Origin: Bin87 sp963692995
GTDB lineage: Bacteria; Chloroflexota; Dehalococcoidia; Lucifugimonadales; UBA3495
Assembly: GCA_963692995.1 (NCBI GenBank)
Contig: OY843611.1
Coordinates: 1,550,001-1,614,000 of the forward strand
Direction of reading: 5' to 3'
Length of the DNA: 64,000 nucleotides
Part shown: piece by piece, positions 49,343 to 58,444 of the stretch
How the letters are laid out: every line of letters begins with the position of its first letter
Position numbering within the stretch: position 1 is the first letter of the stretch
The notes under the pieces: model-generated
Database searches by the model: none
What the model was told of the DNA's origin: nothing
The model's input: the letters and a program-made list of their open reading frames with translations, nothing else
Program-made: the position numbers and the translations under genes

Positions 49343-50308
49343 ATGCCCAATTGGAAAGTTGCGTATTACAGCGGAGTAGGCGCCCGACCCCAGGTGATGC
49401 TGGATCAGGCCCCCGAAGAACTGGAACTCATCGTCGTGAACCAGTCCCTCTCCGACGAAGCAAAGATCGAGCTGTGCAAGGACGCGGACGCTATCATATC
49501 CAGCGACGTCACCGTCAACGTGCTCCGGCAATGCCCCAACGTCAAGCTGGTCCAGACTCTCAGCGCGGGTTATGATCGGCTGGATCTGGAAACCATACTG
49601 GAAATGGGCATCCCGGTGGCCAACAACGGCGGAGCCAACGCGATCTCGGTGTCCGAGCAAACTATCGCCCTGATGATCGGCATCAGCCGGAACCTGATGG
49701 CCCAGTGGGACACCACCACCCGGCAGCGTAACTGGCGGGGCAGCCTGTACCAGACCGACCTATCGGAGGTAACGGACAAAACCGTCGGTATTGTAGGGCT
49801 TGGGCGCATCGGCCGGCAGGTCGCCAAACGGCTCACCGGGTTTGATACCCGCACCATCTTTTACGACATCGAGGACATTCCCGACGAAGTCCGGCAGGAG
49901 CTCAAAGCGCAACCCGTTGGGTTCGACGAGCTGTTGGAAACCTCCGATATCGTCAGCATGCACGTGCCCTTGACCCGGCGCACTCGCGGGATGATTTCCG
50001 ACCGCGAACTCGGCATGATGAAGGAAACGGCTTTCCTCATCAACCTGTGCCGGGGCCCGGTGGTGGACGAAGCAGCCCTGTACCGGGCCCTCACCTCAGG
50101 CAAGATCGCCGGGGCCGGTCTGGACGTGCTGGAGGTGGAGCCCACGCCGGCGGACAACCCCCTGTTCGACCTGGACAACGTTATCATCACGCCGCACATG
50201 GCCGGGCAGAGCCAGGAAACTGCCCTCCGGGCCGCCAATTTCGCCTACGGCAACATCCTGCGGGTACTCGGCGGAGCCGAAGCGGAGTCCCTGGTCACAC
50301 CCGAATAG
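49343..50308 (+). CDS. D-2-hydroxyacid dehydrogenase family protein
   Basis: A 321-residue NAD-dependent reductase of the PGDH/glyoxylate reductase family. It has the NAD loop VGIVGLGRIGRQVAKRL (150-166), catalytic Arg in FLINLCRGPVVDE, Glu in GLDVLEVEPTP and His in VIITPHMAG. AAAGGAG precedes the ATG at 49343. Substrate may be glyoxylate, hydroxypyruvate or another 2-oxoacid. A hairpin at 50331-50350 follows it. Confidence 0.9.
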   Translation: MPNWKVAYYSGVGARPQVMLDQAPEELELIVVNQSLSDEAKIELCKDADAIISSDVTVNVLRQCPNVKLVQTLSAGYDRLDLETILEMGIPVANNGGANAISVSEQTIALMIGISRNLMAQWDTTTRQRNWRGSLYQTDLSEVTDKTVGIVGLGRIGRQVAKRLTGFDTRTIFYDIEDIPDEVRQELKAQPVGFDELLETSDIVSMHVPLTRRTRGMISDRELGMMKETAFLINLCRGPVVDEAALYRALTSGKIAGAGLDVLEVEPTPADNPLFDLDNVIITPHMAGQSQETALRAANFAYGNILRVLGGAEAESLVTPE

Positions 50309-50330
50309 CCGGCTGTGCAGTGTAATCAAG

Positions 50331-50350
50331 CCGGTGCGCCCTCACACCGG
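50331..50350 (+). terminator. Weak hairpin after the dehydrogenase gene
   Basis: CCGGTG (50331-50336) with CACCGG (50345-50350), 8-base loop, no U-run. The rest of 50309-50520 shows no gene. Confidence 0.35.
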
Positions 50351-50520
50351 CCAAAGCCGGCTCCGGGCATGGCCACAATGGCGGCGTTGCCTGGACCCGG
50401 CCATGAGATGAAGTTGCTGGCGCCCATCAGGCCGTTGATGCTTGCGCCGCCGGGCCGAACTGCCGAAGGCGCGTTGCGGGACTGGCGGCGTCAATAAGGG
50501 CTGCCCACTCTCTGGTCAGG

Positions 50521-51300
50521 CTACGGCTCCTGTCCGCGCAGCTGCGCCCTGAGACGGGCCAGTTCGACTTCCGCGGCAGCAGCGCGGGCCTCGGCCTGGC
50601 TGCGGGCAGCCTGTTCGAGGCTAAGCTCGGCTTCAACGACCGCGCGCGCTTCCTGTTCCCGGTCGGCCCGGGCTTCGGCGGCAATCCGCTTGTCTATCGT
50701 CATTCCCGTTGCCGGGTCCAGCGCGTCAAACTCCTTGCCATTCCAGCAAAACACCACGTCCAGCAACTCGCTATGCCCCCGTACCGAATCGTCGTCGCCA
50801 GACTGCAACTCATACTCCGCATACTTGCCCGCCACCAACCGCTCCCCCGCAATCGGCTTGCCGTATAGCCGGCCCCCCGTGGGGTCAAACCGCCAGTATT
50901 CCGGTATCCCCAGCCGCTGGTACAATTCCCGCTTCCAGCCCAAATCATTCGCCGCCGTGCTCGGCGACGCCACTTCCATCACGAAGTCCGGCGCCTTCCC
51001 GATTTCCCAAATCCAGAAGTTCGGCAGATTCTTGTAGATGCCCGCCACGTCCACGTCAAAGGCAATGAACAAATCCGGCGCAACCCGACGGTTGCCGTCG
51101 GTTACGTCGTAGGAGACGAAGCCGCCACCGTTCACGAACACGTCGGGGCAATCCTGATAGCGCTCATAGAGTAGCCCCGATATTCGAAATACCGTGGGGC
51201 ACTGCTCCATGTCGTCCTCAATTCGCTCCGGTTCTTCGTAGAAAATATCCGGCAGGGTTCGTACCTTCCAGGCGTTGGTGATGATATTAGTGGCGGCCAT
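50521..51300 (-). CDS. Uma2-family PD-(D/E)xK protein
   Basis: A 259-residue Uma2 protein: RVAPDLFIAFDVD and DFVMEVASPSTAANDLGWKR (residues about 73-125) hold the Asp and Glu of the restriction-like core, and YQRLGIPEYWRFDP follows. The C-terminal 55 residues are Ala/Glu/Arg-rich heptads (ARADREQEARAVVEAELSL, then more) and should form a coiled coil. The ATG at 51300 follows GGAGG. Uma2 proteins are expanded in Cyanobacteria and Chloroflexota and their role is not settled; nuclease activity is predicted only. Confidence 0.87.
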   Translation of the reverse strand: MAATNIITNAWKVRTLPDIFYEEPERIEDDMEQCPTVFRISGLLYERYQDCPDVFVNGGGFVSYDVTDGNRRVAPDLFIAFDVDVAGIYKNLPNFWIWEIGKAPDFVMEVASPSTAANDLGWKRELYQRLGIPEYWRFDPTGGRLYGKPIAGERLVAGKYAEYELQSGDDDSVRGHSELLDVVFCWNGKEFDALDPATGMTIDKRIAAEARADREQEARAVVEAELSLEQAARSQAEARAAAAEVELARLRAQLRGQEP

Positions 51301-51328
51301 GGAAAAGCCTCCGGCGCCGGGCAGCAGG

Positions 51329-51595
51329 TCAGGTTTCGACGGCCCAATTATATGCCGCCTCCGCCTCGCCCTCAACAACCCCCGGCAGGTCTGGCATCGG
51401 CTCACCCCCGGCTTGAAGCTGGTTGAGTCGCCGGGTTTCTTCGCTGTGCCGCAGTTGCATCATCCACCAACTGCTACCCACCTCAAAGCGCGATTGCTCG
51501 CGCGACAGCGCCCCGCCATCGGGAGGGCGTCGTCTATCTTGCAGTAGCAGCTCGGTGATAAAGTCGGCATGGCATTGACTCGTGCCGGAGACTCC
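51329..51595 (-). other. Open frame without a good start between LLM and Uma2 genes
   Basis: On the minus strand one frame stays open for 89 codons (51595 down to a TGA at 51329) and reads HADFITELLLQDRRRPPDG, REQSRFEVGSSWWMMQLRHS and so on, with gene-like composition. The only start-like codons are the two ATGs at 51463 and 51460, giving 44 residues. It may be a decayed gene or a small protein. Gap 51301-51600 otherwise holds only the Uma2 promoter. Confidence 0.25.
51347..51375 (-). promoter_or_regulatory. Promoter of the Uma2 gene
   Basis: Minus strand: TTGAGG (51370-51375), 17 bases, perfect TATAAT (51347-51352), 46 bases before the ATG at 51300. Confidence 0.55.
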
Positions 51596-51600
51596 TGGCG

Positions 51601-52665
51601 TTACCAGGACTTGATCACCGGTAGCACTTCTTCGGCAAAAAGCCGCAGACTGCGCTCAGCAATATCGTAAGGAATGCCTCCGAACCGAAAAGCTACATTC
51701 CACTCGAAATCACCCAGCAGCGCTCGCCGCTCCTCAATCCCCCGCAGGATCTTGTCCGGCGTGCCCCAGCTGGCCGCCTTCATGAAACCTTCGATGGCCC
51801 CGTCAAGGCCCGCAGAACGCGCGATCTCCGCTTTCTGTTGGTAAGCGTCGTAGCCCTTCACGGTCCCGAAGTGATCCCCCAGAAACTCATAGTGATGGAA
51901 GTTGCTCTCGACGAACTTCCCCTGATACTGGCGGGCTTCCTCTTCGGTTTGTTCGAGATCTGTGCCGCACACCACAAACTCGGTCAGCATCAGGCTAGGC
52001 GGCTCCGTGCCGTGAAACTCCCGGTGCCAAGCCCGCCCCTGCTCAATGCCCTCCATCCGCATCTCCCACGGTCGATCCGCGAACATGACGATGTGCGCGC
52101 CCAGCTTGGCCGCCGACCGAACCGATTCCTCGCTGGCCGCAACAGCGTATATGCGCCCGTCGAAAGAATGCTGGGGGCGGGGCCGTATTTCAGTCCGAGG
52201 TTGTTTGTAATACTTCCCGTCCCCCTCGATAACGCCCGTATTCAGCGCTCGAAGGATCATCGGAGCCGCTTCGTCAAAGCGCTCCCTTGATTCGTCCATG
52301 CTCACGCCGAAGGTTTCAAATTCCCGGCGCGCCAGACCCCGTCCGAACCCCAGCCGGAGCCGCCCTCCGCTCAACATATCGAGCACCGCCGCGTTCTCCG
52401 CCACCCGCAGCGGATTATGCCAGGGCAGAATCACCGCCGCCGTTCCAACGTCGATGTTGGTATGCTTGGCCGCCAGGTGGGTCATCAACTGAATGTTGTC
52501 CGGTACGAAGGAGTAATCGTTGAAGTGGTGTTCCGCAGACCACAGGCTATCAAAGCCGGAGTCGGCGGCGATTTCCGCCAGCCTCAGCTCCTCCTCCCAC
52601 ATCTGGGCGTCCGACCCATCTTCCCAACCGTAGCTTGAGAAGACCATCATCAATCCGACATCCAT
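51601..52665 (-). CDS. LLM-class flavin-dependent oxidoreductase (copy 2)
   Basis: A 354-residue luciferase-like TIM barrel: DSGFDSLWSAEHHFNDY (35-51), HLAAKHTNIDVGTAAVILPWHNPLRVAENAAVLD-type block (quoted in part), LSGGRLRLGFGRGLARREFETFGV. This pattern is typical of LLM alkane or limonene monooxygenase-like enzymes. It begins at the ATG at 52665. Cofactor (FMN or F420) is not decidable. It may share a transcript with the neighbouring SDR gene upstream, 69 bases away. Confidence 0.9.
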   Translation of the reverse strand: MDVGLMMVFSSYGWEDGSDAQMWEEELRLAEIAADSGFDSLWSAEHHFNDYSFVPDNIQLMTHLAAKHTNIDVGTAAVILPWHNPLRVAENAAVLDMLSGGRLRLGFGRGLARREFETFGVSMDESRERFDEAAPMILRALNTGVIEGDGKYYKQPRTEIRPRPQHSFDGRIYAVAASEESVRSAAKLGAHIVMFADRPWEMRMEGIEQGRAWHREFHGTEPPSLMLTEFVVCGTDLEQTEEEARQYQGKFVESNFHHYEFLGDHFGTVKGYDAYQQKAEIARSAGLDGAIEGFMKAASWGTPDKILRGIEERRALLGDFEWNVAFRFGGIPYDIAERSLRLFAEEVLPVIKSW

Positions 52666-52734
52666 TCGATTACTCCTTCCGGTACTTTCGCATACCCTCT
52701 ACTTCGCATACCCTTGCGCTGGCCGGCTATGCCA

Positions 52735-53577
52735 TCAGAACGCCGGCTTGGCCGCATAGGGAGTCAATTGCAGTTCGTGCGTCCAGCAGGACTTGTCCTG
52801 GGTGTGCAGGTAGTAGAACGCTTCCGCTATCTTGACGGGATTGATGATCATTTCCGGGTGCTGCTGGGCCCGCGGTGTGGCGCGTGTGCCTGGCGAATCA
52901 ATCGTCCCGTCGATGATCACGTTGGCAACGTGTATCCCATACTCCGAATATTCCTCAGTCAGCACCTGCGCCAACGTCCGCATCATCACCCGCGGATAAT
53001 ACAGCGACTGCCCGGTATGCCGTTTCCGGCCCCGCAGCGAGGACGGATTGTTGGAAATCAGGATCGTCCCTTCCCCCCGTTCTCGCATCGCCGGAAGCGC
53101 TTCCTTTGCGACTAGAAACGGTCCGCTGCTGGAAATGTGCTGGGCAGTCTCAAACACTTCGATGGGAGTATGCTCCAGCAGTTCCATTTCCGGCGGAAGG
53201 TCCCGCCCGTCGATGTAACCCGCGTTATAGACCAGCACGTCCGGGTCGCCGGCCTCGGCGCGAATCTGAGCGAAAGCGTCGCTGATGGATTGCGGGATTG
53301 AGAGGTCAAGTTCCACGACCATGCTGTCGCCGCCCTGCTCATTTATCGCCGCCTGTAGCGGAGCGGCGTTAGCCGCGTTCCGGGTGGTCAGCACCGTCCG
53401 AAATCCTTCTTGGGCAAATTTCTGGGCGACCGCTCCACCTACGCCCCATCGTACGCCCACCGGCAAGTGGCTATCGTCGATGTCACCACCGTGTACCAGA
53501 TGCGTGTTGCGGCCGTCGGCCTGCCACTTGGATGTCGCCCCGATCACAACAGCAACCGGCTTTCCCCTTGTGCTCAT
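52735..53577 (-). CDS. Atypical SDR with split glycine motif and no catalytic Lys
   Basis: A 280-residue SDR-fold protein. The cofactor loop starts VVIGATSKWQ (10-19) but GVGG comes only at 45-48, after about 27 extra residues (ADGRNTHLVHGGDIDDSHLP). VYNAG at 117-120 is normal. In the active-site helix the Tyr candidates are Y193 and Y194, and the positions four residues on are V197 and M198, so the YxxxK lysine is absent. Enzyme activity may be lost or changed. The ATG at 53577 has a poor ribosome site. It sits between an LLM oxidoreductase and an amidohydrolase. Confidence 0.8.
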   Translation of the reverse strand: MSTRGKPVAVVIGATSKWQADGRNTHLVHGGDIDDSHLPVGVRWGVGGAVAQKFAQEGFRTVLTTRNAANAAPLQAAINEQGGDSMVVELDLSIPQSISDAFAQIRAEAGDPDVLVYNAGYIDGRDLPPEMELLEHTPIEVFETAQHISSSGPFLVAKEALPAMRERGEGTILISNNPSSLRGRKRHTGQSLYYPRVMMRTLAQVLTEEYSEYGIHVANVIIDGTIDSPGTRATPRAQQHPEMIINPVKIAEAFYYLHTQDKSCWTHELQLTPYAAKPAF

Positions 53578-53688
53578 GTCAGTTTCCTCTGGTTCAGATC
53601 TAAGCGATCTTGTGATGACGGTAATGTACTACAAACCCGCTCCCGGTGGTATCGGAGTTCGCTGGATGGCAGATCACGCCACCCCGCG

Positions 53689-54690
53689 TCAAATCCCCAG
53701 CAACGCTTCCAGATTCTTCCAGGCGATCTTTTCCTTCTCTTCGGTAGAAAGGCTCTGCAACCCCTCCAGCCATCCTCCGGGTGAAGGATCCCAACCCACA
53801 AACGGCCAGTCGCTGCCAATAACCACGCGATCCGCGCCCACGGTGTCGATCAAGAAACGCAAGCCGGCTTCACTGCTGGTCAGAAAGTCGTAGTAAATCC
53901 GGCTCTGATAAGCGCTGGGCGGCTTGCGGATATTGACGCGGGCTTCCGAGCGCACTTGCCAACCGTGATCCACCCGCCCCATGGCGAAGCAGGCGCCGCC
54001 GCCGCCGTGGGCGATGCACACCTTCAGGTTGGGACATTCTTCCAGAATGCCCCCGCAAATCAGCGTCGCCACCACCAGGGCGTCCTCCATCACCACGCCC
54101 ACGCTGTTGGGCAGGCCGTATCGCAGCGTTCGCTCCACCGCCACCATGTTGTCCTGTGGCTGCGGATGAAAGAACAGCAAGGCGCCCAGCGACTCGGCCG
54201 CCTTGAACAGCGGCCGGAATTGCGGTTCATCCCAGTTCCGGCCGTTAACCGCCATATCCAACTCTGCGCCTTTGAGGCCCAGAACCTTCACCGCCCGTTC
54301 CAGCTCCTCGATAGCGGCGTCAACATCCTGTGCCGGCAGCGTGGCCAGTCCCGCAAACCGGTCGGGCCACCGTTGCGTCATGCCGGCGATCTCATCATTC
54401 ACCTCTCGTGAGGCGCGCACCGCTTCGGCTGTGTCCCAGTGGTAGGGGAAAAGCGGCGTGTGAATAGAGACCACTTGAACATCGGTCCCCTCGGCATCCA
54501 TGTCGGACAATCGCTGTTCCGGCGTGTAACGAACCTTTGGCGAGTTGATCAAGATCCGCTTGCCGTGACCAACGATGAACTCCAAATCACCCTGTCCCTC
54601 GTGCTGTAGCCCGTGCCAATCCCTTCCGTCATCCAGCGCCTGCCACAGGATTTGCGGGGCCAAATGGGCATGAACATCAATATGTCTCAA
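53689..54690 (-). CDS. ACMSD-type amidohydrolase (paralogue 2)
   Basis: A 333-residue amidohydrolase_2 protein: IDVHAHLAPQ (4-13), LFFHPQPQDN for the HQG segment of paralogue 1, VCIAHGGGGACFAMGRVDHGW and VIGSDWPFVGWD. The metal set (HxH, His, His, Asp) is intact. Start ATG at 54690. Forms a tandem minus-strand pair with the next gene (39-base gap), from which it differs at HPQP and GSDWPFVG, so the pair has diverged in substrate. Reaction by family: hydrolysis or decarboxylation of a small carboxylate. Confidence 0.88.
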   Translation of the reverse strand: MRHIDVHAHLAPQILWQALDDGRDWHGLQHEGQGDLEFIVGHGKRILINSPKVRYTPEQRLSDMDAEGTDVQVVSIHTPLFPYHWDTAEAVRASREVNDEIAGMTQRWPDRFAGLATLPAQDVDAAIEELERAVKVLGLKGAELDMAVNGRNWDEPQFRPLFKAAESLGALLFFHPQPQDNMVAVERTLRYGLPNSVGVVMEDALVVATLICGGILEECPNLKVCIAHGGGGACFAMGRVDHGWQVRSEARVNIRKPPSAYQSRIYYDFLTSSEAGLRFLIDTVGADRVVIGSDWPFVGWDPSPGGWLEGLQSLSTEEKEKIAWKNLEALLGI

Positions 54691-54729
54691 GAATAAACCT
54701 CCCCAACGCAGGTACGGCGGCCGCCGCCC

Positions 54730-55725
54730 TTAGATGCCCAGAAGGGTCTCCAAATTTTTCCACAAGATAGCGTCTTTCTCCTCCTGAGTTAGGCTCTCCA
54801 TCCTCAAAATCCAGGGCACCGGCCAGTCCTGCGCCATGTCGTAAGGCCAGTCGGTCCCGAACACCACCCGGTCGATCCCCACCGAGTCAATCAGGAACCG
54901 CAGCGCTTGTTCCGTGTACACGATGCAGTCGTAATAAAACCGGTTCAAGTACGCGCTGGGCGGATGCGCCGCCAACCTTTCCCCCGGCGAAATCCTCTCC
55001 CATCCCCGGTCCATGCGCCCCGCCCCGTAGCAGGCAAAACCGCCGCCGTGGGACAGGCAGACGCGCAGATCCGGGCAGGCATCCATCACGCCGCCCATCA
55101 CCAGCGCTGCGAACGTCAACGTCCGATCCGCCAGGTTCCCCACCGAATTGGGCAGGTGGTAACGCTTAATGCGCTGGTCCACGATGGTATCGCCGCCCTG
55201 GTGAAACATGATCACCGCGCCCAGCTGCTCAGCCGCTTTCCAGAAAGGCCTGAACTCCGGCTCGTCCGGCAGCTTGCCGTTTATCTTGTCGTCAATTACC
55301 GCGCCTTTGAATCCCAGCTGGCCCATCACTCGCTCCAGCTCCCCCACCGCGGCCGGCACGTCTTGCATCGGTAAAGTTGCCAGACCCTGGAACCGGTCGG
55401 GCCACGACTGCATCATCTGGCTGATTTCGTCGTTGGACTCCCGGGAAGTGGCCACGGTCTGTTCCGTGTCCATTTCGTAGTTATAAAACCCGGAGTAGGG
55501 TGAAACAACGTGCACATCGACCCCCAGGGAGTCCATGTCGGACAAGCGTTGTTCCGGTGTCCAACTGGATTTAGGCGGCAGCTGGCCGCGCCGATCCCCG
55601 GCAACCAATATCTCGCGTCCCCGCGCGTCGCGCTCCCTTTTCAGGCCATGCCAATCGCCCCTTTCTTCGGTGGCGCGCCAAAAACGTTGCGGCGTCAGGT
55701 GAGCGTGAATGTCGATGCTGCGCAT
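54730..55725 (-). CDS. ACMSD-type amidohydrolase (paralogue 3)
   Basis: A 331-residue amidohydrolase_2 protein with IDIHAHLTPQ (4-13), VIMFHQGGDT, VCLSHGGGFACYGAGRMDRGW and VFGTDWPYDMAQD. It shares HQGG, HGGGxACYGxGRMDRGW and GTDWPxDM with the copy at 19,616 and so is closer to it than to its tandem neighbour. Start ATG at 55725. The unknown 288-residue gene upstream on the same strand is 92 bases away. Metal-dependent; substrate unknown. Confidence 0.88.
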   Translation of the reverse strand: MRSIDIHAHLTPQRFWRATEERGDWHGLKRERDARGREILVAGDRRGQLPPKSSWTPEQRLSDMDSLGVDVHVVSPYSGFYNYEMDTEQTVATSRESNDEISQMMQSWPDRFQGLATLPMQDVPAAVGELERVMGQLGFKGAVIDDKINGKLPDEPEFRPFWKAAEQLGAVIMFHQGGDTIVDQRIKRYHLPNSVGNLADRTLTFAALVMGGVMDACPDLRVCLSHGGGFACYGAGRMDRGWERISPGERLAAHPPSAYLNRFYYDCIVYTEQALRFLIDSVGIDRVVFGTDWPYDMAQDWPVPWILRMESLTQEEKDAILWKNLETLLGI

Positions 55726-55766
55726 GTCCGTCTCCTGCTGCTAGTATTTGTTCAAGTAGGCGTGGC

Positions 55767-55784
55767 GGGTAGCCATGGCTACCC
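55767..55784. repeat. 18-base perfect palindrome
   Basis: gggtagccatggctaccc is its own complement and lies in the 92-base gap between two minus-strand genes. The flanks taggcgtggcg and cctcgcccgcaa recur near 57736-57785 (gtaggcgcggcga ... cctcgcccgcaac), so it belongs to a second small repeat family. Confidence 0.45.
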
Positions 55785-55817
55785 TCGCCCGCAATGTCGG
55801 CCGTTGATAAGGCGACA

Positions 55818-56684
55818 TTAATCCAACCGGCAACCCCGATACGGATACCGTGCCAAGTTTACCCCGTGGGGTTCGCGCTGGAAATCCACTATCCGCTCGC
55901 CGGCAATATCCAGCCGGCGCAGCCATTGTGTGTGTTCACTGTGCCAGAAGTTCAGCATCGACCACTCACCGTCTTGCTCGAACCGGACCTGGTCACCAGA
56001 AAGGACGCCCCCCAGGGATATATGCACGCCGTCCCAATCAGCGGCGATTGACGGCCAGTCCGGGATCAGGCGACCATCCTCGCAGTGGGCGGGATAGATC
56101 ATGCAAAGCCGGCGCCAGTCTGCGGGATGGTTGATCTCCCAGACCTTGACCTCCTGGCGGAACGTAATTCGCCAGGAGGCCAGGGGGAATTCCGCGATGT
56201 GGTCGGCGGAATAGAGGGCGTAGGCCGTGACGTCTGACGTGGTCGCACCTTTCAGCGTTGAGGTTGTTTGGAGAATGGTGTTGGGTACGAGACTGGGGGA
56301 ATGCGGAGGTCGCCATGAGTCTGGCTCGAAGGGGTCTAATTGGTCCGGAAGGAGTGCATTTTCGTATGGTCTTCGGTGAGATAGCCAGACTTGGGCACTG
56401 GCGTCGATGGGCTCGTACCACCACGCGAAGGCGGGGTTTCGGACGATTGCCCGGGCGATGTCCGCGTGGTCTGCGGCATGCTCCAACGCTAATTGCTGGG
56501 CGTTTGATTCTGCGTGGATGTCGCAAATGTTGACCGCATGGGAAAGTAGCCGGAAACTGGTGAGCGGATCGGCGAAATATTCCAGGGGCAAGTGCGAGTT
56601 TTCGAAGATGTCTAGAATCATCGCGCAACCCACGGAGCATGCCATGATGGCGGCGGCTTTGGTATCGTCGTTCATGGTGTTCAC
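55818..56684 (-). CDS. Hypothetical protein, 288 residues
   Basis: Not recognised as a named family. No signal peptide or transmembrane segment is visible. Trp/Tyr-rich stretches near the middle (SWRITFRQEVKVWEINHP) and C-terminus (WDGVHISLGGVL, QVRFEQDGEWSMLNFW) suggest a compact soluble beta-rich domain. The N-terminal half reads like a helical region (QQLALEHAADHADIARAIVR). The start is GTG at 56684 or ATG at 56675; neither has a strong ribosome site. It is upstream of the tandem amidohydrolases and downstream of a polysaccharide deacetylase on the same strand. Confidence 0.6.
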   Translation of the reverse strand: MNTMNDDTKAAAIMACSVGCAMILDIFENSHLPLEYFADPLTSFRLLSHAVNICDIHAESNAQQLALEHAADHADIARAIVRNPAFAWWYEPIDASAQVWLSHRRPYENALLPDQLDPFEPDSWRPPHSPSLVPNTILQTTSTLKGATTSDVTAYALYSADHIAEFPLASWRITFRQEVKVWEINHPADWRRLCMIYPAHCEDGRLIPDWPSIAADWDGVHISLGGVLSGDQVRFEQDGEWSMLNFWHSEHTQWLRRLDIAGERIVDFQREPHGVNLARYPYRGCRLD

Positions 56685-56717
56685 GTTTCGGCCCCGGTTG
56701 GTCTATTGCCCTCGCGT

Positions 56718-57599
56718 TCACCGCCGGGGGTGTTTGGCCAGGAAATCATCCGCGATCTCCTCGAAAGTCACAAATCGTGCGCCATCGTGGGATCGGATGT
56801 ACTTCGCGATACGCTCCAGCATCAGCAACACCTGGGGACGGCCGCTCACGTCCGGATGGACGGTTATGGGAAAGACCGCCTCGTCGTACTCCCGGTACAC
56901 CCAGTCAAACTGGTCACGCCACATCGTTTCAATATCCCGAGGGTTGACGAACCCGTGGCTGTTGGGCGATTTCTTGATGAACATCATCGGCGGCAAATCG
57001 TCCAGATACCAGTTGGCCGGTATCTCCACCAGGTCGGTTTCCTCGCCCCGCTCCAGGGCATGCATCCAGTAGTCCGCCGGCATGGCATAATCAATCTTGG
57101 TCCACCGGTCGCCGACGCGCACGTAATAGCACTCAAAATCCTTGTGCATCAGGCTGTGGTCGTACTTGATGCCGTGTTTCAGCAGCAGCTCGTTGGTCAC
57201 GTGACTGAACTCCCACCATGGCGCGACGTAACCGCGCGGACGCCGCCCGGACAACTGTGTGATCAGGTCGATGCAGCGCAATAAGACGGTTTCTTCCTGC
57301 TCCGGGGACATCGCGATGGGGTTCTCGTGAGAGTATCCATGCAGGCCCACCTCGTGACCCTGCTCGACGATCATCCGGCACTCATCAGGGAAAGTCTCAA
57401 TAGAATGGCCCGGGATGAACCAACTCGTCTTGATGTCCAGTCTCTCAAACAGCTTCAAAAGCCTCGGCGTCCCCACTTCGCCCGCAAACAATCCACGGGA
57501 TATATCGTCGGGAGAGTCCTCACCGCCATAAGATCCCAGCCAGCCGCCCACGGCGTCCAGATCCACTCCAAAAGCGCACAATATCTGTTTATCGGCCAT
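56718..57599 (-). CDS. Polysaccharide deacetylase family protein (full metal site)
   Basis: A 293-residue NodB-fold deacetylase with intact metal residues: D13 in FGVDLDAVGG, and H87, H91 in GLHGYSHEN (HxxxH). Further blocks are FIPGHSIETFPDECRMIVEQGHEVG and GYVAPWWEFSHVT. This contrasts with the two PuuE-like copies at 26,545 and 27,509, which lack the second His. Likely an amide or N-acetyl hydrolase. GAGGAG precedes the ATG at 57599. No signal peptide, so cytosolic. Confidence 0.87.
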   Translation of the reverse strand: MADKQILCAFGVDLDAVGGWLGSYGGEDSPDDISRGLFAGEVGTPRLLKLFERLDIKTSWFIPGHSIETFPDECRMIVEQGHEVGLHGYSHENPIAMSPEQEETVLLRCIDLITQLSGRRPRGYVAPWWEFSHVTNELLLKHGIKYDHSLMHKDFECYYVRVGDRWTKIDYAMPADYWMHALERGEETDLVEIPANWYLDDLPPMMFIKKSPNSHGFVNPRDIETMWRDQFDWVYREYDEAVFPITVHPDVSGRPQVLLMLERIAKYIRSHDGARFVTFEEIADDFLAKHPRR

Positions 57600-58444
<845 letters not shown>

